A stretch of 64,000 nucleotides of DNA from Saprospiraceae bacterium (GTDB lineage Bacteria > Bacteroidota > Bacteroidia > Chitinophagales > Saprospiraceae), in NCBI GenBank assembly GCA_025055285.1, contig JANWXM010000001.1:186001-250000 (forward strand), in the 5' to 3' direction. A model generated the notes under the pieces. The model searched no databases and was not told the DNA's origin. It worked only from the letters and a program-made list of their open reading frames with translations. Within the stretch, counting starts at the first letter, position 1. The number at the start of each line of letters is the position of its first letter. Made by a program: the position numbers and the translations under genes. Below are positions 36,384-45,435 of this stretch, one piece after another.

Positions 36384-39300
36384 ATGGAGTTTCGTGTTCT
36401 TCCCTCTTCAAGCTGCAGAGTCGCAGATCTAACTCGTCTCTTCGTATGTAGTGCGCTATCCCTCTGCCTTAGTATTCAAGGTAGAGCTCAATGCATGAGT
36501 AGCTCGTGTACAATTCCTGTTCCTGCTACAAATGCCCACAATGCCTGTGTCCTTCCGAGTTCTGCAGCACTTGATTGTTACGAGGGGGCTACTTCGGCTA
36601 CTACACCAGAATCTTTTCCTCCTTACTGGTGTACCACTATTGAGAACAACATTTGGTTTGCGTTTACTGCGACGTCACCCAATGTTTCTTTCACTTTCGA
36701 TGTGCTCAACTGTACGCAGGGAAGTTGTTTGCAGGCAGCAGTCCTTAGCACTACGGACTGCAACACCTTTACATTCATGGGGCCCTGTATCACTGGGATG
36801 AATCCAGGTGGTCAATACACCGTTACGGGTTCAGGCCTAGTGCCGGGCCAGGTTTACTTTCTGATGGTAGACGGATGTGCGGGGGCTCATTGCAGTTTCG
36901 CTATTAATCGCAACGCTCCGCGCATCGTTAACGCCCCTAACCGGGTTTGTTTGCCGGCAGGCCCGAGTGCACTAACGAGTACCTTGCCTGGAAACTGGAG
37001 CATCAACCCACCTCAAGCAGGTACGTTCGTAGGCTCTCCCAATAATACTAGCTCGGTAGCTATAAATTGGAACCCGAACTACCGAGGGCCGGTTGAGGTG
37101 TGCGTAGCTAGTACAGTATGCAATAATCAAAATTGTCGTACTATTGAGATTGGACGTCGCGAGGCTACAACAGTAGACCTCTTCCTATGTGCGGGAGCAA
37201 CAGTAGAATGTGCCGGCAATAGCTATCAGACTCCTGGCACTTACGTCACTACCTTTCAGACGTATCAAGGCTGTGACAGCGTTGTCACTTGCCGGGTAAT
37301 TGCAGTGCCTACTTACAATTCACCTCAATATCAAATTAATCGCTGTGCTCCAGCATCTCATACTGTCTGCGGTCAAGAATACACCGAAACGGGCGGTTAC
37401 AGCCATACGTGCAAAGGTTATCGAGGGTGCGATAGTATCGTCAATTTTTATCTTGCCATCATGAATCCGAAGGCAATCATTAAGCCACCGGGTATCTTGG
37501 ATTGCGATAAGAATCAAGTAATTACGTTAGACGGAACAATGTCCGTTAGAAACCCGGCGGAAAACTTTCAGGGCTTCACACTCTACAATTGGGTTGGGCC
37601 AGGTATTGTTGGTCCTGCCAACCAGCCTACCGTTCAAGTTAATAAACCAGGGCAGTACTGCCTTATTTTGACGCATACGCGCGGAGGAGTGTACTGTCGC
37701 GATACTACGTGCGTGACCGTATTTGCGGATTATGCCAAGCCACAACGACCGCAGTTATTGGGAAACCCTAACCCTTGTGGAGATTCTACAGAGACTTACG
37801 TTGTTCGACCAGTGGGCAGTCCTCTGCCTACCTCTTACACTTGGACTCCTCCACCCGGCGTCAGCATTACCCAAATCAGCCCAGACACTATTCGTATAAA
37901 ATGGGATACTCTGGTAAGTGGTTCGTTGTGTGTCACGGCCAATAATGCTTGCGGCACTTCGCCACCTGCATGCCTGCCCATTGTGGTACGAAAGCCACTC
38001 ATTCTCCCTCAACTGAGTGGTCCAGCTGCCGTATGTCCCAATGGAGGTCCATACCTTTTTACCCTCGATACCCTTCAACAGGGCGCGTCTTACACTTGGA
38101 CGGTGCCACCTGGTGCCACATTTACGGGTGGGGACGACTCAATCCGCGTAAATTTTGCCAACGCCTCTAGCGGCCAAGTATGTGTACAGGTAGCGAATGC
38201 CTGCGGTGCTTTGGCCCCAGTTTGTCAAAACGTCCAAGTGGCGCCCTTGCCTACTGTTTCGCTAAGCGGTGGCGGCCAAATCTGCTTGGGCGACAGCATT
38301 ACGCTGACCTTTTCTACCTCAGGTAAAGGTCCCTTTAACGTCGTATGGTCCGCTGGAAACCAGAACGATACGCTCAAGGGCATAAACAACGGCTACGTTC
38401 TCCGTTTGGCGCCCACTTCAAACACTACTTATAGCCTCGTGAGTGCTACGGATGGCTCCACACCTGCTTGTCAAGCAGTAGTTAGCGGTTCGGCTACAGC
38501 CTTGGTACGTCCTCACTACACCATCCAAACTTCGAGGCAGATTTGCGAAGGCGATTCCATCTTTTTACAAGGTGCTTACCGGAAAACATCGGGCACGTAT
38601 CGCGACAGCCTGCATACCATTCACGGCTGCGACAGCATCATCGCAACGACGCTCACTGTGTTTAAAATAGACACAACAATTGTCAACACTGGCTCATGTG
38701 ATGCAAGTCAGGTAGGTACGTTTACTCGAACGCTTAAACAAACCAACGGCTGCGATAGCGTGGTCATCACTCATGTGGTACTGTATCCGACCGATACGAC
38801 GCGCCTATTGGGCAGCAGCTGCGATATCACAAAGACAGGAGTTTTTGTTCAAAATTTTTCCAATCGCTTCGGCTGTGATAGTACTGTTGTTCTAACAGTT
38901 AAGTTTTCCCAATCAGACACAGTGCTACTTTTTCGCTCTACTTGCAATCCGAGTCAAGCGGGTATTTTCACGGAAAAATACACTTCATCTCTGGGATGTG
39001 ATAGCGTCGTTGTTACAACGGTTTCCTTTCAAGGTATACCCATCACGTCGCTGAGCCGCTCTACCTGTGATTCAGCTCAAGCGGGCGTATTTACGCAAAC
39101 CTTCACCACCCCTCAAGGATGCGATAGCACTGTGGTAACAACGGTTACTCTCTTACCCAGCCATCACATCCAACAACAAGCTACCACGTGTAATCCAGCT
39201 GAAGCAGGGGTGTTCGTCCAGCGCTTGACCAATCAGTACGGTTGCGACAGCATTGTTACTACCACCGTTTCCCTGTTGCCTAGTAACGCAACGGAAGCAT

Positions 39301-41558
39301 CGAAGACTACCTGCAATCCAAACCAGGCAGGCGTTTTTGTAGATCTACTGACCAACCAATACGGCTGCGATAGCATCGTAACAACCACAGTAACCTTCGT
39401 ACCGCTTGCGCCTACTCTGCTGACGGCAACAACCTGCAATCCAAACGAAGTAGGTATCTTCTCTCGAACCCTCACCACTGCTCAGGGCTGCGATAGTACA
39501 ATTATCACTACAGTAACTCTGCTTCCGAGCGATACCGTGCGGCTCTCAGCTCAAAGCTGCAATCCGGAAAAGGTGGGCACATTTGTCAAAAACTTAACCA
39601 ACCGCTTCGGGTGCGATAGTATCGTCATAACGACTGTTTCCTTTTTTGAAATTCCCAAAACGGAGATTTTTAGCACGACCTGCGATCCTGGGCTAGCAGG
39701 CGTGTATACGCAGATGTTTAAGACCGCTGAAGGATGCGATAGCACTGTAATCACCACGCTTGCGTTACTGCCTCGGCACGATACCCTTATTCAGCGAACT
39801 TCGTGCAACCCAGCGCAGGCAGGTGTTTTTTATGAAAGTCATCTAAACCAATACGGCTGCGACAGCTCAGTCACCCTTCTGGTAGAGTTCGTGCCGCTGC
39901 CCACTACAGAGGTTTCAGCTACTACGTGCGATCCGGACAAGGCTGGCACATTCACCCAGACCTTTAAAACCGCTGCGGGCTGCGACAGCACGGTGATTAC
40001 AACCGTTGCCCTCCTGCCTACAGACCAGACCAATTTAATGGGCGTTACGTGTGATCCAAATAAAGCCGGCGTCTTCGTTCAAAAATTGAAAAATAGGTAT
40101 GGTTGTGATAGCACCGTGACTACTACGGTTACCTTGTTGCGACGCGATACTACGTATGTGACGGCTTCTACATGTGACCCTAATCAAGTGGGCGTAAAGC
40201 GAGAGGTCTTGACCAACAGCGTCGGTTGCGATAGTTTAGTTATCACTACTACAACCCTCTCGCCTCCAGCTTTTTGCAGTGTTGAAGCCGGTGCCATTGG
40301 CTCCAATATTCCCTGTGGCGACAGCACAGGAAGCCTTACAGTTATTGCTACTTTTGGCATTCCACCCTTTAATTTTGAAATTCAGCGCAATGGACAAACC
40401 TTGCGTACGGGCACCCTTCAGGCGCTGAATACGCCAGTACTCGTCAGCGGATTACCCGCGGGTACCTATACCGTTATCATTACATCGGTCACGGGTTACT
40501 CGGCCACGAGCCAAGCTACGATTGTTCAGCTTGTGCCGCCTACGATTACTAGTTTAACGGCTCTCGATTACGGCGGAGCTAATGTCAGCTGCCCTGGTGC
40601 TGCCGATGGCGTGGCAAGAGTGGGCGCGTCGGGAGGCAAACCACCCTACACCTTCTCGTGGTCCTCAGGTGCCACAGGAAGCGAGGTTAAGAACTTGAAA
40701 GCGGGTACTTACACTGTAACTGTTACCGATGCCCATGCATGTACGGCAACTGCCTCTCTTACGTTGACAGAACCCGATCCGTTAAAATTGGCATTTGCAG
40801 TGACGGACATTACCTGCTTTGGGCGGCGCGATGGTGTTCTGACGGCGTTGGTGAGCGGTGGCACGCCACCTTATCGCTATGCGCTTAAAGACAGTCCATA
40901 TCAAGCTTCAAACGTATTCACGGGACTGGGCGCTGGCACCTTCAGTGTGCGCGTTATCGATGCCAATGGATGCGAGACTACCGAGGCAATCGCTATTCCA
41001 TCACCTCCACCGGTGCAAGTTAGCCTGGGCGGAAATAAAGTCATTGCCCAGGGAGATTCGCTCCGTTTAGAGGTTGTTGTAAATGTGCCGCCAGATAGTA
41101 TTCAGACCATTAGTTGGGGTGCTCCTTTAGACACACTCGGCTGTGCGCGTTGCTTTTCGCAGGTCGTTGCGCCCGTTGTCACGACAGCATATTCGGTAAC
41201 TGTGAAAACTAATAAGGGATGCACCGACTCGGACAGGGTCGTAGTCTTCGTAGACCGCCGCCGTCACCTCTATGTGCCAAATGCCTTTACACCGGGGAGT
41301 GATGGGCCCAATAATGTCTTTTACGTGTCGGCAAAGCCGAATACTGTCAAGAGAATCAGGGCGCTACAAGTATATAGCCGATGGGGCGAAGAGGTTTTCC
41401 AGCGGCGCGATTTTTCACCCAATTTACCCGAACTAGGTTGGAATGGTACTTTCCGAGGTCAGCTGCTCAATCCGGGAGTTTTCACTTGGGTGCTCGAGGT
41501 CGAATTCATCGACGGCGTAATAGAAACGTTCAGCGGAGATGTCACTATCGTCTATTAA
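36384..41558 (+). CDS. Giant secreted protein with 13 exact 41-residue repeats and type B gliding-motility C-terminal domain
   Basis: A predicted surface adhesin-like protein of 1724 residues. The ATG at 36384 gives a signal peptide (about 1-37, ending GRAQC); a TTG start further upstream is less likely. An N-terminal cysteine-rich domain parallels that of the divergent neighbour (YFLMVDGCAG), and Ig/PKD-like segments follow. Thirteen tandem 41-residue repeats span about residues 772-1293. Each has two cysteines 18 positions apart, the second in GCDS, and the period is exactly 123 bp from 38697 to 40173. Three SprB-like repeats come next (about 1293-1555), then the CHU_C/type IX type B sorting domain (about 1630-1724, VPNAFTPGSDGPNN to FSGDVTIVY). 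The binding partner is unknown. Confidence 0.87.
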   Translation: MEFRVLPSSSCRVADLTRLFVCSALSLCLSIQGRAQCMSSSCTIPVPATNAHNACVLPSSAALDCYEGATSATTPESFPPYWCTTIENNIWFAFTATSPNVSFTFDVLNCTQGSCLQAAVLSTTDCNTFTFMGPCITGMNPGGQYTVTGSGLVPGQVYFLMVDGCAGAHCSFAINRNAPRIVNAPNRVCLPAGPSALTSTLPGNWSINPPQAGTFVGSPNNTSSVAINWNPNYRGPVEVCVASTVCNNQNCRTIEIGRREATTVDLFLCAGATVECAGNSYQTPGTYVTTFQTYQGCDSVVTCRVIAVPTYNSPQYQINRCAPASHTVCGQEYTETGGYSHTCKGYRGCDSIVNFYLAIMNPKAIIKPPGILDCDKNQVITLDGTMSVRNPAENFQGFTLYNWVGPGIVGPANQPTVQVNKPGQYCLILTHTRGGVYCRDTTCVTVFADYAKPQRPQLLGNPNPCGDSTETYVVRPVGSPLPTSYTWTPPPGVSITQISPDTIRIKWDTLVSGSLCVTANNACGTSPPACLPIVVRKPLILPQLSGPAAVCPNGGPYLFTLDTLQQGASYTWTVPPGATFTGGDDSIRVNFANASSGQVCVQVANACGALAPVCQNVQVAPLPTVSLSGGGQICLGDSITLTFSTSGKGPFNVVWSAGNQNDTLKGINNGYVLRLAPTSNTTYSLVSATDGSTPACQAVVSGSATALVRPHYTIQTSRQICEGDSIFLQGAYRKTSGTYRDSLHTIHGCDSIIATTLTVFKIDTTIVNTGSCDASQVGTFTRTLKQTNGCDSVVITHVVLYPTDTTRLLGSSCDITKTGVFVQNFSNRFGCDSTVVLTVKFSQSDTVLLFRSTCNPSQAGIFTEKYTSSLGCDSVVVTTVSFQGIPITSLSRSTCDSAQAGVFTQTFTTPQGCDSTVVTTVTLLPSHHIQQQATTCNPAEAGVFVQRLTNQYGCDSIVTTTVSLLPSNATEASKTTCNPNQAGVFVDLLTNQYGCDSIVTTTVTFVPLAPTLLTATTCNPNEVGIFSRTLTTAQGCDSTIITTVTLLPSDTVRLSAQSCNPEKVGTFVKNLTNRFGCDSIVITTVSFFEIPKTEIFSTTCDPGLAGVYTQMFKTAEGCDSTVITTLALLPRHDTLIQRTSCNPAQAGVFYESHLNQYGCDSSVTLLVEFVPLPTTEVSATTCDPDKAGTFTQTFKTAAGCDSTVITTVALLPTDQTNLMGVTCDPNKAGVFVQKLKNRYGCDSTVTTTVTLLRRDTTYVTASTCDPNQVGVKREVLTNSVGCDSLVITTTTLSPPAFCSVEAGAIGSNIPCGDSTGSLTVIATFGIPPFNFEIQRNGQTLRTGTLQALNTPVLVSGLPAGTYTVIITSVTGYSATSQATIVQLVPPTITSLTALDYGGANVSCPGAADGVARVGASGGKPPYTFSWSSGATGSEVKNLKAGTYTVTVTDAHACTATASLTLTEPDPLKLAFAVTDITCFGRRDGVLTALVSGGTPPYRYALKDSPYQASNVFTGLGAGTFSVRVIDANGCETTEAIAIPSPPPVQVSLGGNKVIAQGDSLRLEVVVNVPPDSIQTISWGAPLDTLGCARCFSQVVAPVVTTAYSVTVKTNKGCTDSDRVVVFVDRRRHLYVPNAFTPGSDGPNNVFYVSAKPNTVKRIRALQVYSRWGEEVFQRRDFSPNLPELGWNGTFRGQLLNPGVFTWVLEVEFIDGVIETFSGDVTIVY
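38697..40262 (+). repeat. Thirteen tandem 123-bp coding repeats
   Basis: The first repeat's leading cysteine codon is at 38697 and that of the thirteenth at 40173, a distance of 1476 nt or exactly 12 x 123. No repeat has an insertion or deletion, although the DNA sequences of the copies differ considerably. Each 41-residue unit reads T-C-[ND]-x-x-x-[AV]-G-x-[FY], then about nine residues, then GCDS, a TTV-type strand and a variable linker. Confidence 0.93.
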
Positions 41559-41889
41559 CTATATTTGGCCGATGCCCGCGCGGGAGCAGGGAGATTCCCT
41601 TCTAAGAGGCATCTCCCTGCTTTTCTCGCCCTAGAGGAGGAGAAAAGGGCGTAAAGCATTTCCGCTCAGTAGTAAACATTGAAAAATTGCCGAGAAGTGA
41701 AATGCATCTTCGCGGCTTCAGCGCTATTTAAGTCAGGTAGATAGAATGTTGGCTTGGCGGGAAACTCGCATAAAGGCTGTTTTCACCTGTTCTTTGGCTC
41801 TCTCAACGCACAGGTCGCACACGCGGGCTGAACTACCTGTTTTCCATGAATGTTTAGCATGTATAAATTTCTCAATCACTTGAAAAAGC
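41559..41889 (+). terminator. Terminator and gene-free stretch after the giant gene
   Basis: A 10-bp stem (41585-41594 with 41612-41621, 17-nt loop) followed by TTTT (41621-41624) probably ends transcription of the giant gene. The rest up to the cytochrome gene shows no convincing gene or promoter consensus. Confidence 0.65.
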
Positions 41890-42309
41890 ATGCAACTTCG
41901 AGCATTCGGTACAGCTGCTGCTTGGCTTTTAGGGCTTGTTCTCCTGTGGGTAGCTAATCTTCAATGTGATCGAGATTACGGCCGCATGGAAGGCGCCAAC
42001 CTTTATCGAATCCATTGCGCCAATTGTCATATGGAAAATGGTCAAGGTCTGGGCGCTCTCATACCGCCTTTAGCTAAGTCCGATTATCTACTTGCACATC
42101 GCGAGCAACTTCCTTGCATTATTCGGTACGGTTTGAAAGACACCATAGTAGTGAATGGAACGCAATATGCTGAAGCGATGGCAGGAATCGAAAACCTGTC
42201 TGACGTTCAAATTACGAATATTCTTAACTACGTCAACAGCAGTTGGGGCAATGACCTGCCTCCTTATCGCTTAGACGAAGTGCAGCGGCTGCTTCAGGCA
42301 TGCCGGTAA
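41890..42309 (+). CDS. Small c-type cytochrome
   Basis: A 139-residue monoheme cytochrome c predicted to act in the periplasm, anchored or soluble. An N-terminal hydrophobic segment (about 8-24) precedes a heme site CANCH at residues 43-47. Distal ligation is plausible at the methionine of EAMAGIENLSD (about 98). The cysteine at 26, after VANLQ, hints at a lipoprotein, but the -1 residue is glutamine, which is a poor lipobox. GLGALIPPLAKSDYL is the usual post-heme segment. No oxidase or reductase partner gene is adjacent. Confidence 0.85.
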   Translation: MQLRAFGTAAAWLLGLVLLWVANLQCDRDYGRMEGANLYRIHCANCHMENGQGLGALIPPLAKSDYLLAHREQLPCIIRYGLKDTIVVNGTQYAEAMAGIENLSDVQITNILNYVNSSWGNDLPPYRLDEVQRLLQACR

Positions 42310-42610
42310 TTTTTCTTAACGCTCATCAATTGCCCTTTAGAAGTAGTCGCCGAACGGTAATGCTTTTGATTTCCTAGAAAAAAGCGCTGTGAAAATTTTT
42401 ACCCGCTGAGAAAGAAGAGTGGATGTTCGATGCGCAAATGCTCTGCTGCTGTTTTTGTTGCTCAAACGCACGGCTCAGCGTAAAGGCCACAAGAGTGTGC
42501 ACCCGAAATCTAGGCAGTCTTAAAACATCTTTTAGAACGCGAGTTTAGTTGCAAGAGCAATTACTAGGACTCATGCTGCGCACATATGTCGTTTCGTCGT
42601 TTACAAAAAT

Positions 42611-42716
42611 GGCCTGCTGCCTATAACTATGTCGAGCGCTTGTGCTTCATTTTTTCCCCTTGAAGCAAAACCCTATTCGGGAAACCATGGCCAACATGTT
42701 TGACATAGAGCAGGCC
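42611..42716. repeat. Nested inverted repeat element
   Basis: The right arm 42702-42716 (GACATAGAGCAGGCC) pairs with two left pieces, 42611-42618 (GGCCTGCT) and 42627-42633 (CTATGTC), separated by an 8-nt bulge. Inside lies a third stem, 42644-42649 with 42661-42666. The whole could be the fold of a roughly 106-nt RNA or the remnant of a small mobile element. No coding frame crosses it convincingly. Confidence 0.55.
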
Positions 42717-43267
42717 TAATGCAACGATATATTCATAATTTATCCAAGATTTCAGCGCTGGGCTTCAAAAAGCCAACGCCATGACCGCCACTACGAGTAA
42801 GGCCTTCGTAGCCCTGGCGAACAAATTGGAAAACAGAGAACTGCTCCACGACGCCATTAAGAGGAAAGTTCCACGTCCTCAGGACACCGATTGGAAAAGG
42901 AACCTTCACAGCAGCAACAGGAGGCGGCATACGGTCAGAAATGCGGTGATTGCTGCAATAAGGGGTGTTGTTTGACACCCAACGTTATGGTGATGCAATC
43001 CACCAAAAAACCAAGGGGCAAGACACTGTATGAAGAGCAGCGTCATCGGAGTTATTCGACTTGTAGCAGTCGTGTTCGGGTTGAGCGTTCTATCGGCTCG
43101 ATAAAGCGCTAGCGCCTCGTGAAAGAATGAGTGTAGAGCCTGTAAGGACAACTTCAGAGAGGCCATTTTCGCTACTCATACAGGACTGCATAACTTCAAG
43201 GTCTTGAAAAATCCATCAAAATATGCTGATGGCTAATAATATCAAATCTACATACTTAATACTTTAA

Positions 43268-43312
43268 GGATCTCTGCTGCGAGGACTTTTTCGGCTTTTA
43301 CAGCAGAGATCC
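43268..43312. repeat. Perfect 12-bp inverted repeat
   Basis: GGATCTCTGCTG (43268-43279) and its exact complement (43301-43312) enclose a 21-nt loop. It is about 100 nt upstream of the predicted promoter of the CBM9-type gene. No T tract follows, so it is not a clear terminator. Confidence 0.6.
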
Positions 43313-43409
43313 ACTTGGCCTGTGCAGGGTATTATTTTTTAATATGGCCGCAGGAAACCGAGGAATAAATGTTGTTTTTTGGCGAGGATTAAAGGCTTTG
43401 CACGCTATA

Positions 43410-43417
43410 TACTTTTG
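43410..43417 (+). promoter_or_regulatory. -7 element for the CBM9-type lipoprotein and folD
   Basis: TACTTTTG fits TAnnTTTG. A start near 43424 would leave a leader of about 130 nt before the chosen ATG at 43556. No good -33 element was found at normal spacing. Confidence 0.4.
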
Positions 43418-43555
43418 CCTTTTCAATCGTTTATACATAAAGAATTTTAGATGATTTTAATGAACAACCCGTGCAGCTGAATATTGTGTTTCGAAAAGCA
43501 GAAGAGGTTCCCTTTCGATAGTAGATTTATTACCTATAAAACTTCCTGCTTTCCA

Positions 43556-44383
43556 ATGAGATTTACTCTTCCAATAGACCATAAGACGCCTGCCGTTGCA
43601 GACCGAAGAGCCTGCTGTCGCCCGTTGCATAAGAGGAGTTATTTGTTCTTCTTTGCAGCTTCGTTATTTTTATTCAATGTCTCCTGTAGGAAGCCACGTA
43701 CCCCAGATGCATTGAGTTGGAGCCAAAAGATTGCGTTAAGTGCTGGCTATGGTAGTCCAGTAATTGATGGAAGCGGAGCTGACTCAGTGTGGGAAAGTTT
43801 ACCATGGCATCCACTGAACTATGCATGGGAGGGCGGTCTAGCGTCTTCTACTCATCTTCAGGGGCGTTACAAGGTAGCGTGGGATGAAAATAATCTTTAC
43901 TTTCTAGTAGAGATAACAGACGATACTTTGGTGGAAAACACAGCTCCTGGCTTAGGGGTGCCTAATTTAGCCGATTGTTTAATCATCTTTCTTGATGAAG
44001 ACGCTTCAGGCGGGCAACGAACGAACTACAACGCGTTTGCCTACCACTTTTTTCTTGACGGAAGTGTATTCGAGGCTATGCCCGATAGCATTTGCCAGGT
44101 TCTTGATGACCACTGTTGGGTGCGCCGCATTAGCCGGGAAAGTATCCATACCTGGGAGATTGCTCTCCGCGTTTACGACGGCAAGATCTATCGGCCAAGT
44201 GACGAAAATATTGCTAAGCGATTGAAAGAGGGTAAGAAAATGGGTTTTGCCATCGCTTATGGCGATCGAGATGGCAGTTCTCGATGGGAAGATATAGTTG
44301 GAAACATACCTTTGGGCGACAAAAATCCGAAAACTGCCTGGCAATCAGCCGATAATTACCTTCATCTAAACCTAATTCGCTAA
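43556..44383 (+). CDS. CBM9/DOMON-like lipoprotein
   Basis: A predicted membrane-anchored sugar-binding-type protein of 275 residues. A basic N terminus and hydrophobic stretch ([16 protein letters not shown], about 28-43) end in a lipobox-like cysteine. The mature part resembles carbohydrate-binding module family 9: [18 protein letters not shown], then [19 protein letters not shown], and a C-terminal WEIALRVY strand. Ligand unknown; heme or carbohydrate are both known for this fold. The in-frame start at 43484 is rejected because it only lengthens the basic N-terminal part. folD follows after 5 nt, an unusual partner. Confidence 0.75.
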   Translation: MRFTLPIDHKTPAVADRRACCRPLHKRSYLFFFAASLFLFNVSCRKPRTPDALSWSQKIALSAGYGSPVIDGSGADSVWESLPWHPLNYAWEGGLASSTHLQGRYKVAWDENNLYFLVEITDDTLVENTAPGLGVPNLADCLIIFLDEDASGGQRTNYNAFAYHFFLDGSVFEAMPDSICQVLDDHCWVRRISRESIHTWEIALRVYDGKIYRPSDENIAKRLKEGKKMGFAIAYGDRDGSSRWEDIVGNIPLGDKNPKTAWQSADNYLHLNLIR

Positions 44384-44388
44384 TCTTT

Positions 44389-45273
44389 ATGGAACTTCTC
44401 GACGGAAAGTTAGTCTCCGAGGCCATTAAGCAAGAGCTCACTACTGCTGTTGCAGAAATTCGCGAAAATGGCGGTAAGGTTCCACACCTGGCTGCCGTTC
44501 TGGTGGGCGACAATCCTGCCAGCGAAGTCTACGTTAACAGCAAGATAAAATCCTGTGAACAAGTAGGTTTTAGAAGTACCCTCATACGCCGACCAGCTAC
44601 TATTTCGGAAGCGGAGTTGCTCGACCTCGTCCATGCACTCAACAACGACCCTGAAGTGGATGGTTTCATCGTGCAGCTACCTTTGCCGCCTCACATCCAC
44701 GAAGAGCGCATTATGCTTGCTATTGACCACCGAAAAGATGTAGACGGCTTTCATCCAATCAATTTTGGGCGTATGGCTCAAGGTATGCCCGCTTTTTTGC
44801 CTGCTACACCGTACGGTATCGTAGAGATGTTGCGCCGCTATCGCATCGAGACGGCGGGTAAGCACTGCGTTGTATTAGGGCGCAGCAACATTGTGGGCAC
44901 GCCCATCAGCCTGCTGCTGTCGCGAAAAGGCTATCCAGGCGATTGCACAGTAACCCTCACCCACTCGCGCACCCGTAACATTGCTGAAGAAGTGCGCCGA
45001 GCGGATATTGTTATTGCTGCCATTGGCAAGCCATGCTTTGTGCAGGCCGACTGGGTAAAGGAAGGTGCTGTGGTCGTAGACGTAGGTATTAATCGCATCG
45101 CTGACCCTACGCGCAAGAGCGGCTTTCGGCTCGTGGGAGATGTAGATTTCGAAAGTGTGGCTCCTAAGTGTAGTTACATCACTCCTGTGCCTGGTGGAGT
45201 AGGTCTCATGACGGTAGCCGCTCTGCTAATGAATACTTTAAAGGCGGCGAAAAAAGAAATATACCCGAACTGA
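44389..45273 (+). CDS. folD: Bifunctional methylenetetrahydrofolate dehydrogenase/cyclohydrolase
   Basis: Interconverts methylene-, methenyl- and formyl-tetrahydrofolate in one-carbon metabolism. The 294 residues contain the catalytic YVNSKIKSC (tyrosine and lysine, about 50-58), the FolD signatures [13 protein letters not shown] and [14 protein letters not shown], and the C-terminal [13 protein letters not shown]. All key residues are present. It starts 5 nt after the CBM9-type gene, so it is probably co-transcribed with it. Confidence 0.97.
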   Translation: MELLDGKLVSEAIKQELTTAVAEIRENGGKVPHLAAVLVGDNPASEVYVNSKIKSCEQVGFRSTLIRRPATISEAELLDLVHALNNDPEVDGFIVQLPLPPHIHEERIMLAIDHRKDVDGFHPINFGRMAQGMPAFLPATPYGIVEMLRRYRIETAGKHCVVLGRSNIVGTPISLLLSRKGYPGDCTVTLTHSRTRNIAEEVRRADIVIAAIGKPCFVQADWVKEGAVVVDVGINRIADPTRKSGFRLVGDVDFESVAPKCSYITPVPGGVGLMTVAALLMNTLKAAKKEIYPN

Positions 45274-45386
45274 TAGAGATGTTCGCCGCTCTTTTTCAGG
45301 GAAAAAAGAAGCGTGAAAAGATCGGTCAAGGGAATATAGAAGTGGGAGAGGAGGCGACACAGCAATACCCTCTTGGCAAGAGCGTT

Positions 45387-45394
45387 TATCTTTG
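45387..45394 (+). promoter_or_regulatory. -7 element for the histidine kinase gene
   Basis: TATCTTTG matches TAnnTTTG, 42 nt upstream of the kinase ATG at 45436. A TTGG at 45373-45376 is too close to be a normal -33 element. Confidence 0.5.
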
Positions 45395-45435
45395 TAAGAT
45401 TTTCGTCTGGCAATTGAGAGAATTTTTTGTATAAG

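Larger units (their letters stand above)
42310..43555. other. Gene-poor stretch with inverted repeats and decayed-looking frames
   Basis: About 1.25 kb without a convincing gene. It holds a nested inverted repeat at 42611-42716, two short overlapping minus-strand frames (42733-42978 and 42906-43166) in different phases that may be remains of one broken gene or chance, and a hairpin at 43268-43312. A TAnnTTTG match (TACTTTTG, 43410-43417) is the likely promoter of the following lipoprotein gene. Confidence 0.5.

Noticed and set aside
38697-40262. Regular 123-bp repeats as a CRISPR array
   Set aside because: They are coding repeats in one frame with a conserved protein pattern, period far too long, and no alternating short repeats and unique spacers.
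42841-42905. GAGGAAAG segment suggesting an RNase P RNA core
   Set aside because: Only this short motif matches. The other conserved RNase P RNA elements and its 3' partner are absent.
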